From Candidatus Saccharimonadota bacterium (GTDB lineage Bacteria > Patescibacteriota > Saccharimonadia > Saccharimonadales > SZUA-47): DNA of 30,828 nucleotides. Position 1 is the stretch's first letter. Every line of letters begins with the position of its first letter. The position numbers were made by a program, and so were the translations under genes. The DNA is taken from contig JAGONL010000003.1 of NCBI GenBank assembly GCA_017993025.1, positions 405 through 31,232 on the forward strand, in the 5' to 3' direction. Below the pieces are notes generated by a model. That model had not been told where the DNA came from. It did not search any database and was given only the letters and a program-made list of their open reading frames with translations. Shown here piece after piece: positions 6,821-14,249 of the stretch.

Positions 6821-7616
6821 GACTGCCAGTGGCAGTCTGGAAACGAACCTTCACTTGAAAGCTTGCTTTCAAAGCAGAAGTTCGGGGGTCGCCGTAGGTG
6901 ACTGAGCACCGCTTGGGATGTCTACAAATAAATAAGAGCTTTAGAGGGTGAGTTGTGCCGGTGGCACAACGCAAGAGAATCTAACTGATTTTGAACTTGT
7001 TCAAAGTAAGTTAATTCTGTGGTCACGCTAGCGTGACTGGGTGCCGCCGGCTGTCCACCCCCAATAAAAAGAGCCTACAGAGGGTGAGAAAGTCCTGTGG
7101 ACTTTCGCAAGGAAACCTTCTTCTGAAAACTTGTTTTCAAGAAAGAAGTTTCGGGTCCGCCAAAGGCGGATGGGCACCGCTTGGGATGTCCCTAAAACTA
7201 ATAAGAACCTCTAGAGGGGGTGGGCACCGCTAGAGGTTCATATTAGGGGACGTCACTCAATGGACATCCCAAAATTACACCCTTCAACCCACCTTGAAGG
7301 CCTTCCCTTATGCTATCTCGCAAAAGTAGCATAAGGGCCCACTCAAAGGTTTTTCCGCTATTACAGCTCCAGCTCAAATAAAACGAGGGAGGAATACGGG
7401 GTTAAAGGGAATTTACTATTTACCAACGATAACGTTGATAACCAGTAAAAATTTTACAGCCTTTCAGCTCGAAGCTGATAGCTAAACGGCGTGGAGGGTA
7501 ACAACGACGAATGGCAACTGTAAAACTTAAATTCTTTGCACTACCGCCATAAAGACGAATTAGTGCTAGAATTTAGGGGGTATAAGGTACGTAATGTCCG
7601 CAAAGCGGGCTTACAA
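6800..7616 (-). ncRNA. Predicted long structured RNA (~800 nt) with tandem hairpin cassettes
   Basis: About 0.9 kb between the kinase and dprA has no plausible ORF but is dense in paired segments. A consensus promoter at 7651-7623 would transcribe it leftward. The 5' third has hairpins such as AAATTCT/AGAATTT enclosing GCACTA/TAGTGC, CAGCT/AGCTG, CAACG/CGTTG and the 10-bp CCTTATGCTA/TAGCATAAGG. The rest holds three cassettes of about 125 nt plus a remnant. Each cassette has three hairpins whose stems differ in sequence but stay paired. I did not recognise RNase P, tmRNA, 6S or SRP signatures. The 3' end is not defined; no good terminator was seen before the kinase promoter. Confidence 0.6.
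6801..7240 (-). repeat. Three tandem RNA cassettes plus one collapsed cassette
   Basis: On the + strand each cassette starts with GAGGGTGA, then hairpin H1, H2 and H3, then a GCACCGC-type tail. H1 stems: GACTGCC/GGCAGTC (6821-6837), GTTGTGCC/GGCACAAC (6952-6970), GAAAGTCC/GGACTTTC (7088-7106). H3 stems: GTCGCC/GGTGAC (6888-6902), GTCACGC/GCGTGAC (7022-7037), TCCGCC/GGCGGA (7156-7170). The tail GCACCGCTTGGGATGT is identical at 6906-6921 and 7174-7189. The fourth copy (7205-7240) keeps only the closing stem GAACCTCTAG/CTAGAGGTTC. Confidence 0.8.
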
Positions 7617-7622
7617 GTTGTT

Positions 7623-7651
7623 ATTTTAGCAAAAAAGTGGCCTTATGTCAA
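7623..7651 (-). promoter_or_regulatory. Consensus promoter of the long structured RNA
   Basis: Perfect TTGACA (7651-7646), a 17-bp spacer and TAAAAT (7628-7623). Predicted transcription start is near 7616, reading away from dprA. No start codon follows closely, which fits a non-coding transcript rather than a leaderless gene. Confidence 0.75.
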
Positions 7652-7690
7652 TACTAATCTATATTTTTGAGTTAATTGCAATTAAATATT

Positions 7691-8539
7691 ATGAAAATAC
7701 TAACGCTTAAACCACCCCTGAAAAACAAGTTAGACCGCTTAAAAACACCGGTCGGTGAGATTATGTACATAGGGATAGACCCGAACGAACTTATAAACAA
7801 ATCCGTGGTTGCCATAGTAGGAAGCCGTAAACCAACACCGTACGGCAAACAGGTGACAGAACAACTGGCCACAGAGCTAAGTCGGGCAGGGGTAGTTATT
7901 GTCAGCGGTCTGGCGTTTGGAGTGGATATTATTGCCCACAAAGCAGTATTGGCGTGTGGAGGAAAGACAATTGCAGTGTTGGCGTCTGGTTTAGATAATA
8001 TATATCCCGCTTCACACGCAAGATATGCCAAACAAATCACAGAACACGGAAGCGTTATAAGCGAATACTCAAGTGATCATATGCCTAGAAGCTATGACTT
8101 CCTGGAAAGAAACAGAATTATTGCGGGGTTTAGCGACATTATAATTATCCCTGAGGCCACAGAGAAGTCCGGGAGCCTTAATACGGCTAAACACGCTAAA
8201 TCTATGAATATCCCGATTTGTGCGGTGCCAGGACCTATAAATAGCCCGCTTAGCTCTGGTACTAACCTTTTAATCAAGCAGGGAGCGCATCTAATAACTT
8301 CATCTCAGGACATACTAAAGTTGTTGAATATTAAACCAGAAGCCATACAGCTAACCCTTACCGGCGGAAACGAAACAGAAACATTGGTCCTACAGGCAAT
8401 AGCGGGCGGAATCCAAGACATATCGCTGATTGAGCAGGAGACAAAACTAAGCACTAAAGATTTGCAAACGTCTCTGACAATGCTAGAAATATCCGGCCAG
8501 GTTCGACAAGACGCGGTTGGCCTGTGGCATTTAAGTTAA
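7691..8539 (+). CDS. dprA: DNA-processing protein DprA
   Basis: Loads RecA on incoming single-stranded DNA during natural transformation. The Rossmann-like DprA core is complete: VAIVGSRKPTPYGKQVTE, SGLAFGVDIIAHKAVL, GSVISEYSSDHMP, FLERNRIIAGFSD, then AVPGPINSPLSSGTN. A C-terminal winged helix follows (about residues 225-282, with EISGQVRQDAVGLWHLS). At about 282 residues it lacks the N-terminal SAM/HhH-like domain of larger DprA proteins. I chose ATG 7691; an in-frame TTG at 7676 is possible and would add five residues. No ribosome binding site is evident. With topA following, it resembles the dprA-topA order common in bacteria. Confidence 0.94.
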   Translation: MKILTLKPPLKNKLDRLKTPVGEIMYIGIDPNELINKSVVAIVGSRKPTPYGKQVTEQLATELSRAGVVIVSGLAFGVDIIAHKAVLACGGKTIAVLASGLDNIYPASHARYAKQITEHGSVISEYSSDHMPRSYDFLERNRIIAGFSDIIIIPEATEKSGSLNTAKHAKSMNIPICAVPGPINSPLSSGTNLLIKQGAHLITSSQDILKLLNIKPEAIQLTLTGGNETETLVLQAIAGGIQDISLIEQETKLSTKDLQTSLTMLEISGQVRQDAVGLWHLS

Positions 8540-8582
8540 GTTATTTGCTATTTATTATTTATTAAGTTAGACTACGCGATTG

Positions 8583-8630
8583 TTAGACACGAGACCAAAT
8601 AAGGTATACTTTAGCATAATGACAAGGAAA
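8583..8630 (+). promoter_or_regulatory. topA promoter and Shine-Dalgarno
   Basis: TTAGAC (8583-8588), 16 bp, TATACT (8605-8610). A leader of about 18 nt follows with AAGGAAA (8624-8630) 5 nt before the TTG at 8636. This ribosome binding site decides the TTG start; the ATG at 8619 is out of frame. Confidence 0.6.
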
Positions 8631-8635
8631 CAAAG

Positions 8636-10984
8636 TTGAGCAAAAATCTAGTAATAGTAGAAAGCCCGGCAAAAGCCAAAACAATCGAGAAATATTTAGG
8701 CTCTGATTTTAGGGTTATGTCTTCTATTGGTCATGTACGCTCTATTGCTAAGAAGGCAAAAGGTGGTACGCCACCGATTGACGTTGCTAATAACTTTAAA
8801 ACAACCTACGAGATTGACGACGACAAAAGAAAAACTGTAGCTGAGCTTAAAAAAGCATCCAAACTAGCTGACACTGTTTGGCTAGCAACTGACGAAGACC
8901 GTGAAGGAGAGGCAATAGCCTGGCATTTATGTGAGGCGTTAGGCTTAGATATTAAGACTACTAAGCGAATTGTTTTTCATGAGATAACCAAGACCGCCAT
9001 TGAAGAAGCTGTTAAAAATCCGCGTACAGTAGATATGAAACTAGTCGAGGCACAACAGGCTAGACAAATACTAGATAGAATTGTGGGCTTTGAGCTATCA
9101 CCAGTAGTATGGCAAAAAGTGCCTGGTGGTAAATCTGCAGGACGAGTACAATCCCCAGCCGTAAGACTACTTGTCGAGAGAGAGCGCGAAATAGAAAGCT
9201 TTGAGGGTTCGTATCAGTTTAGGGTTTCTGCTTTTTTTGAGAGTGGCGGAGAAGAGTTCAAAGCCGAACTAGACCAACGATTTGACAGTGAAGAAGAGGC
9301 CAAAAACTTCCTGGAAACACTAAAAAACGCTAGCTATAGTGTTTCTGATGTAGCTGTAACTCCTGGAGTACGAAACCCAGGACCACCATTTACAACGTCT
9401 ACACTTCAGCAGGACGCCAACGCCAAACTAGGGTTTGGGTCTAAGGCGACAATGTCTAGCGCACAAAGGCTATACCAAAACGGACATATTACATATATGA
9501 GAACCGACTCTGTGTTTTTAGCCGGTCAGTTTATTGCCAGTTCTCAAAGCTATATAACTAATAACTACGGGGAAGATTACTCCCAGGTCAGAAGCTTTAA
9601 GACCAAGTCTGCCAGCGCCCAAGAAGCCCATGAGGCGATTAGACCAACAGATGTATCTAAAGTGCAAGTTACTAGCGATGAATACGACCAGAGACTGTAT
9701 ACGCTTATTAGAAACCGGACTCTAGCTAGCCAAATGGCGTCAGCCAAAATTGAAAGAACTACTGTAACTATAACTATTAGCAACAACTCCCATACCTACC
9801 AAGCGAAGGGAGAGGTGGTTAAATTTGACGGTTTTTTGCGAGTTTACGGCGGTGGGAGCAAAGACCCAGACATTTTGCCGTCATTACGCGCAAAACAGGC
9901 GCTAGACGTAGTCGAGACAACAGCCCGTCAAATGTATACTCGACCACCGGCCAGATATTCTGAAGGTAGTTTGGTTAAGAAGCTAGAGGAGCTAGGCATT
10001 GGTCGGCCAAGTACTTACGCTACTATTATTGGCACTGTTCAAGCCAGGGGTTACGCCGAAAAAGGTGAAGGTGAGGGTGAGGAACGAGAAATTATTGAGT
10101 TAAAACTAGAGAATAACGGTGAAATTGTAAGAGATATAGTGAATGAGAAAACCGGTTCTGATAAGGGTAAACTTGTTCCAACGCCTACTGGTAAAATCAT
10201 GAGTGACTTCCTAACTGGGCACTTTGAAAAGGTAGTGGACTATAATTTTACCGCAAGCGTTGAGCTAGATTTTGACCGTATTGCCGACAATAAACTTGAT
10301 AGAAACAAGATGTTGCAGGATTTCTACACACCTTTCCATGAATTGATTGAAAAATCTGGCGATATTGACCGTTCTACAGTGTCGCAAGCCAGAGAAATTG
10401 GGGTTGACCCTAAATCTGGAGGCATGATTATAGCTAGATTTGGGCGATTTGGACCAATGCTACAGCTTGGCGAGGCTACCGATGAGGAAAAACCACGGTT
10501 CGCCCCACTTCCTAAAGGTGCCCGCCTAGAGACAGTTACACTAGAACAGGCCCTGGAGATGTTTAAACTGCCTAGAGTTGTGGGCACTACTTTGCAGGGA
10601 AAAGAAATAAAGGCCAATATTGGTAGATTTGGTCCATATGTACAGGTAGAGAAAGAGTTTTTCTCTATAAAAGGCTTAGACCCGCTAACTGTTACTGAAC
10701 TTGAGGCCAGGGAAGTTATATCTGTTATTAGCGAAAAACGTAAACCCATTAAGGAGTTCCCGAGCGGTGTTGTGATACTAAATGGTCCTTATGGCCCATA
10801 TATTAAAAAAGACAAAACCAATGCCAGAATTCCGAAAGATGTGGATCCAGGGACAATTACTGAAGAGCAAGCGATTGATATGATAGCAAACGCACCTAAA
10901 AAGAGTGCAAAAGGCCGTTTTGCCCGCAAAGGGAATGCTAAAAAGACTACAACGAAGCGAAAATCCACAAAAAAGAAGTCCTAA
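8636..10984 (+). CDS. topA: DNA topoisomerase I
   Basis: Type IA topoisomerase that relaxes negative supercoils by single-strand passage. The N-terminal Toprim domain has VIVESPAKAKTIEKYLG and TDEDREGEAIAWHL. The catalytic Tyr sits in GHITYMRTDSV (about residues 280-290). The later SYLKKLEELGIGRPSTYA-like block is present as LVKKLEELGIGRPSTYATII. The C-terminus has topoisomerase C-terminal repeats (FGRFGPMLQLG, IGRFGPYVQV, NGPYGPYIKK) and ends in a Lys-rich tail. No four-Cys zinc ribbons are present, unlike E. coli TopA. The TTG start is supported by the ribosome binding site. 782 residues is normal for this zinc-free class. Confidence 0.97.
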   Translation: MSKNLVIVESPAKAKTIEKYLGSDFRVMSSIGHVRSIAKKAKGGTPPIDVANNFKTTYEIDDDKRKTVAELKKASKLADTVWLATDEDREGEAIAWHLCEALGLDIKTTKRIVFHEITKTAIEEAVKNPRTVDMKLVEAQQARQILDRIVGFELSPVVWQKVPGGKSAGRVQSPAVRLLVEREREIESFEGSYQFRVSAFFESGGEEFKAELDQRFDSEEEAKNFLETLKNASYSVSDVAVTPGVRNPGPPFTTSTLQQDANAKLGFGSKATMSSAQRLYQNGHITYMRTDSVFLAGQFIASSQSYITNNYGEDYSQVRSFKTKSASAQEAHEAIRPTDVSKVQVTSDEYDQRLYTLIRNRTLASQMASAKIERTTVTITISNNSHTYQAKGEVVKFDGFLRVYGGGSKDPDILPSLRAKQALDVVETTARQMYTRPPARYSEGSLVKKLEELGIGRPSTYATIIGTVQARGYAEKGEGEGEEREIIELKLENNGEIVRDIVNEKTGSDKGKLVPTPTGKIMSDFLTGHFEKVVDYNFTASVELDFDRIADNKLDRNKMLQDFYTPFHELIEKSGDIDRSTVSQAREIGVDPKSGGMIIARFGRFGPMLQLGEATDEEKPRFAPLPKGARLETVTLEQALEMFKLPRVVGTTLQGKEIKANIGRFGPYVQVEKEFFSIKGLDPLTVTELEAREVISVISEKRKPIKEFPSGVVILNGPYGPYIKKDKTNARIPKDVDPGTITEEQAIDMIANAPKKSAKGRFARKGNAKKTTTKRKSTKKKS

Positions 10985-11018
10985 ATTATTCATTTTATAC
11001 ATTTTGTAGTGCATATTA

Positions 11019-11093
11019 ATTGAAAAATGAAACATGAAATATGGGTAGATACAGTAGCTCCCATTTTCCATTTTTCATATTTCATTTTTCAAT
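11019..11093 (+). terminator. Long imperfect inverted repeat downstream of topA
   Basis: The left arm (11019-11045, ATTGAAAAATGAAA then CATGAAATATGGG) pairs with the right arm (11060-11093), with one 7-8 nt insertion in the right arm and a 14-nt loop. It could end the topA transcript, but the arms are AT-rich and there is only a short T run, so it may instead be a dispersed palindromic element. Confidence 0.45.
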
Positions 11094-11239
11094 GTATTTC
11101 AACCATGAGCGCTATCTGTAATGACATAATGTCGTGCTTTCCACAACTTGTAGGGTAGGGGGCTATGTTTTGTAGTAATATTGACATACATTTTAGGTGC
11201 AATTTACGCGAATTACTGTTAAAATACACATATAAGACA

Positions 11240-11274
11240 ACAAATGTTGACTTTTAAAAACATTTGTTTTACAA
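11240..11274 (+). promoter_or_regulatory. Strong promoter with an embedded operator-like inverted repeat
   Basis: TTGACT (11246-11251), 17 bp, TACAAT (11269-11274). A perfect 8-bp inverted repeat CAAATGTT (11240-11247) and AACATTTG (11258-11265), 18 bp centre to centre, straddles the -35 and fills the spacer. A dimeric repressor there would block polymerase. AGGAAA (11292-11297) lies 3 nt before ATG 11301. Confidence 0.7.
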
Positions 11275-11300
11275 TAGAGTTATAAGAAAGCAGGAAACTA

Positions 11301-12341
11301 ATGACTGAAACAGTGGAAACAAACGAGCTGACATTGAATGTTGAACAGGTGGTCAAGGATATTCTTGGAACAATAGACCGCGAAAGAGAACGCGAAATAA
11401 TTGCACGCCGATACGGATTATACGACCGTAAAGAAACGCTGGAGCAGATTGGTGAACTACTAGGCATAACTCGAGAAAGAGTAAGACAGCTAGAAAAGGC
11501 TGTGATGACTAAGCTAAAAAGCGTTGCAGAAAAAGAACTACCTCATATTGCAGATATTGAAAAGACCTTGAGCGCGCATATCAAACAGATGGGGAATGTA
11601 GCCAGAATTTCTGATATTACAGATAAGGTAGTTAAAGAAGCTAGCAAAATTGACCGTTCTAGAGTCGCTTTTCTATCACAGCTAGCACCAAACCTGACTC
11701 ACGTTGGCGAAAATGACCATTTTCACAATGCTGTCTCGCTAAAGGAAGTTTATAGTGAAAAAAGTGTTAAAGATAATGTTGGGCACGTTATTGAAGCTAT
11801 AAAGAAAATTGGTAAGCCGGCAAAGATTGAAGAAATCGCTGGAGCTATGGGTCATCCAGACGCAAAAGCCGTTGCTGCACTTGCAAGTGTTAGCAAAAAC
11901 TTAGCTACACTTAACGGACGCTGGGGACTTATGAAGTGGCCAACAGTTAACCCAAAGAACATCAGAGACAAAATCTACGTTATACTGCACGAAAACGGCA
12001 AACAGATGCACTTCGGTGAAATCGCTGAATCTATCCGTGAATCTGATTTTAAACGAAAAGATGTAACTACACAGGCTATTCACAACGAACTTATAAAAGA
12101 CAAGAGATTTATCCTAGTTGGACGTGGCATTTACGCACTAAAAGAGTGGGGCTTTAAACAGGGAACAGTCGCCGATGTTATAACAGAGGTGCTTAAAGAC
12201 GCTGATGAACCACTGCACAGAGACGAAATTGTCAAAAGAGTATTGAAGAAGCGTTTTGTTAAAGAAACTACGATTCTACTTAACCTACAAGGCAAACCAC
12301 AGTTCAAAAGAACTGCAAAAGCCACATATACTTTAGCTTAA
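11301..12341 (+). CDS. Sigma-region-4 / HARE-HTH DNA-binding regulator
   Basis: Residues about 15-75 match sigma70 region 4 with its helix-turn-helix (LEQIGELLGITRERVRQLEK), but no region 2 or 3 is present, so it cannot act as a complete sigma factor. Downstream, at least two HARE-HTH-like winged-helix segments follow (about 155-205 and 215-285), the second with MHFGEIAESIRESDFKRKDV and VGRGIYALKEWG. HARE-HTH is the domain of the Firmicutes RNA polymerase delta subunit RpoE. A C-terminal segment may be a third copy. It probably binds polymerase or promoter DNA and modulates initiation; activator or repressor cannot be told. The operator-like repeat in its promoter suggests autoregulation. A 114-aa gene follows after 25 nt. 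Confidence 0.8.
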   Translation: MTETVETNELTLNVEQVVKDILGTIDREREREIIARRYGLYDRKETLEQIGELLGITRERVRQLEKAVMTKLKSVAEKELPHIADIEKTLSAHIKQMGNVARISDITDKVVKEASKIDRSRVAFLSQLAPNLTHVGENDHFHNAVSLKEVYSEKSVKDNVGHVIEAIKKIGKPAKIEEIAGAMGHPDAKAVAALASVSKNLATLNGRWGLMKWPTVNPKNIRDKIYVILHENGKQMHFGEIAESIRESDFKRKDVTTQAIHNELIKDKRFILVGRGIYALKEWGFKQGTVADVITEVLKDADEPLHRDEIVKRVLKKRFVKETTILLNLQGKPQFKRTAKATYTLA

Positions 12342-12366
12342 ATCATAAATCTACGAGACATTTTAT

Positions 12367-12711
12367 ATGGCTTCAGACGACTTAGACCCGTTAATTAAAA
12401 GACATTTTGAACCATCTCAAACTGCAAAGATTGTTGAGGCGGTAGCAACAAGCTCAAAACCCTCGACAAAAAAAGAAATTTTAGAATCTATAGATGCGTC
12501 ACAAACTTCCGGCGGTTCAAGCTATCAAAGAATTATTGATTTAATAGCATATGGTGTTTTACGAGCGGCGAACACACAATCTAATCCAAATGAAGCACTA
12601 ACATACCAAATTAGCCCTGATACAGCTGAATTACTAGCAGAGTTCTACCAGCAACGAATAGCTGAAATGCAGGATGTATTATCTGCGCTTGTTCATATTA
12701 ATGATGATTAG
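12367..12711 (+). CDS. Small hypothetical protein, possible winged helix, 114 aa
   Basis: Not recognised. The pattern of a first helix (TAKIVEAVATSS), a short helix-turn-helix-like segment (TKKEILESIDASQTSGGSSY then QRIIDLIAYGVLR) and a beta wing (NEALTYQIS) would fit a small winged-helix DNA-binding fold, but this is inference from pattern only. It lies 25 nt after the sigma-region-4/HARE gene on the same strand and is probably co-transcribed. No membrane segment or signal is seen. A palindrome just after the stop could end the transcript. Confidence 0.6.
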   Translation: MASDDLDPLIKRHFEPSQTAKIVEAVATSSKPSTKKEILESIDASQTSGGSSYQRIIDLIAYGVLRAANTQSNPNEALTYQISPDTAELLAEFYQQRIAEMQDVLSALVHINDD

Positions 12712-12725
12712 TGAACAATTTACGA

Positions 12726-12740
12726 ACACTAAATTAGTGT
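12726..12740 (+). terminator. Palindrome after the 114-aa gene
   Basis: ACACTAA and TTAGTGT around a single A, followed by an AT-rich tract. The 7-bp arms are short and the T run is poor, so termination is only possible. Confidence 0.3.
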
Positions 12741-12741
12741 T

Positions 12742-13302
12742 AAATTTATTTATGAAACGAAAAGCTGTGGATGTAGATATTTCAAAAAAACTATGTAGGC
12801 GGGCAGTGGAGATAAATAGTAAATGCAAAATTAAAAATCTATGCGAAACGGCAAATGAAAAATGCTAAATGAACGGTGGGTTAGAGCATAATCCGAACAT
12901 AGACATCACGTCGTACAATGTATATTTTGCGACATGTATATTGATTTAATAGATGACTTATGACTTCATCCCCAAACGGGGGACTTTCCTGTGTTTCACT
13001 ATAATGCTACGCTTTTGACTATTTAACTGGCGTATTATTCTAGATACTAACTTCTAGATACTAGTTACTAACTTGTGTCGTAATTTGTACTACCTTTAAT
13101 AGTTATCCACACTCTACACTGTGAAATGTTTGCTTTTTCACGCTTTTGTTATTATATATTTGATTCTACCCTTCTGGCCTCCCCCACTACATTTTGTATA
13201 TTTGACTTTTAATATATTCTGTTTTAATATATGTTTTTTCTATAATACTGAACATTTTACGAACATAAACAGGGGTAGTGGGTGAGACAGATAGGGGGTT
13301 AG
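12742..13302. other. Strand-switch intergenic region
   Basis: About 560 bp without a credible gene, between convergent + and - genes. It holds the dif-like site (12908-12935), a CCCC/GGGG mini-hairpin near 12973, a degenerate copy of the dispersed CTAGATACTA repeat (13040-13071), one TTATCCACA at about 13099-13107 and long AT-rich stretches. The related 18-mers at 12712-12729 and 13249-13266 flank it. Confidence 0.6.
12908..12935 (+). other. Candidate dif (XerC/XerD recombination) site
   Basis: Two 11-bp arms, ACGTCGTACAA and TTTTGCGACAT, surround a 6-bp core TGTATA, exactly the 28-bp dif architecture. The arms are mutually inverted at 8 of 11 positions. The core equals that of E. coli dif, and the left arm matches the recalled B. 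subtilis XerC arm at 8 of 11. It lies where + genes on the left meet - genes on the right, as expected at a replication terminus. Confidence 0.4.
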
Positions 13303-14235
13303 TTATTTAACAAATACCCTATCGTCTACTCTTACATCTATATATTCTGTAGGCAAACTACTCTGTTCGGTCATGCTTTTAAGGGCAGATACTAATGCTC
13401 CTACCTGTACCCTGCTCTCCCTCTCTGGAGTTAGTTTTGCAAAATAACTAACAGATTCAAACCTTACGCGAATTTCACGTTTTTGTACATCAAACTCTAT
13501 ACTTTTTACTTTATGCCGATAAGGAGTAGAACCGTCAAATTCATTGATAAGTAGCCTTATTAAACCGGCTTCTGATGATGTTAATATTTGATCTCCGACA
13601 GAATAGGTTATATTAGGTATTGAAATGCTAGGAATCTGCGCAAACTTTTCGTTTATCAAAGTGGCGTCGTCTTCTAGAACTACAGTACCGGAATAGCTTA
13701 AAACAGCTTGTGAGTTACTCAAAGCCTGGTTAAGCCGAGCTAAGGGCTTTTCTAACTCTAAGCCGACCTGCAAACGCCTTCCAGCTAGAGGAGTAACTAC
13801 TACCGCAGACTCAACTTCTGGAAACATTGTTTTTATCTTTGTTTCGAAAGAACTAGAATTGAGCATAAACTTACTTCTGTTTTTAAAATTCGACTCGAAA
13901 ATATTATTAATCCCCTCTCTATATTCTTCCAAAGACCTATACAAATTAGCTTGGCTATCACTATTAATTTTAACTATCGCGTCAGATATAGTCGTATTAG
14001 CAACTATTAAAAACAAAATTATTATTATCCCAAACCACCTATAAATTAGACTAAATACACTGGTGCGTGAGCTTTCTGAATTAGTCCTAGAATTATTAGA
14101 CACAGGCTTGTCGTTGGTTGTTCTTTGGCTTTTACCGGATATTGGCGGTCGATAATAACGCATAATTGGTGCTGTACTTTTATGCTCAAAATTTGCATTT
14201 CTAGTAAGGGGTTTTTTGGATTTAAAAATACTCAT
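13303..14235 (-). CDS. ftsQ: Cell division protein FtsQ/DivIB-like
   Basis: Bitopic membrane protein linking early and late divisome components. It has a cytoplasmic N-tail of about 65 polar residues, one transmembrane helix (about residues 68-85, FGIIIILFLIVANTTI), and an extracytoplasmic region where the first 70-80 residues would be a POTRA-like domain (RSKFMLNSSSFETKIKTMFP). Sequence identity in this family is low, so topology and location carry the call: it is the last gene of the division cluster, 14 nt after murG. At 310 residues the length is typical. No catalytic residues are expected. Confidence 0.72.
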   Translation of the reverse strand: MSIFKSKKPLTRNANFEHKSTAPIMRYYRPPISGKSQRTTNDKPVSNNSRTNSESSRTSVFSLIYRWFGIIIILFLIVANTTISDAIVKINSDSQANLYRSLEEYREGINNIFESNFKNRSKFMLNSSSFETKIKTMFPEVESAVVVTPLAGRRLQVGLELEKPLARLNQALSNSQAVLSYSGTVVLEDDATLINEKFAQIPSISIPNITYSVGDQILTSSEAGLIRLLINEFDGSTPYRHKVKSIEFDVQKREIRVRFESVSYFAKLTPERESRVQVGALVSALKSMTEQSSLPTEYIDVRVDDRVFVK

Positions 14236-14249
14236 AGCTTTACGACCAT

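Noticed and set aside
7215..7235. T-box riboswitch upstream of dprA (GGGTGG-GCACCGC on the + strand)
   Set aside because: It resembles the T-box but has an extra base and no following terminator or specifier stem. The strong promoter transcribes the opposite strand, and the motif recurs as part of each cassette.
6801..7240. CRISPR array
   Set aside because: Units are about 125 nt with internal hairpins and variable stems rather than short identical repeats with unique spacers, and no cas gene is nearby.
6800..7616. RNase P RNA or tmRNA
   Set aside because: I could not find the conserved P4 strands (GAGGAAAGTCC / ACAGAA), a tag ORF or a tRNA-like 3' end on either strand. A highly divergent form is not excluded.
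12674..12868. 64-aa ORF overlapping the end of the 114-aa gene
   Set aside because: No start signal, composition unlike real proteins, and it overlaps the upstream gene in another frame.
13099..13107. Replication origin from TTATCCACA
   Set aside because: Only one perfect box (and one at about 22149-22157), no dnaA gene and no cluster. Gene orientation here converges, which suits a terminus rather than an origin.
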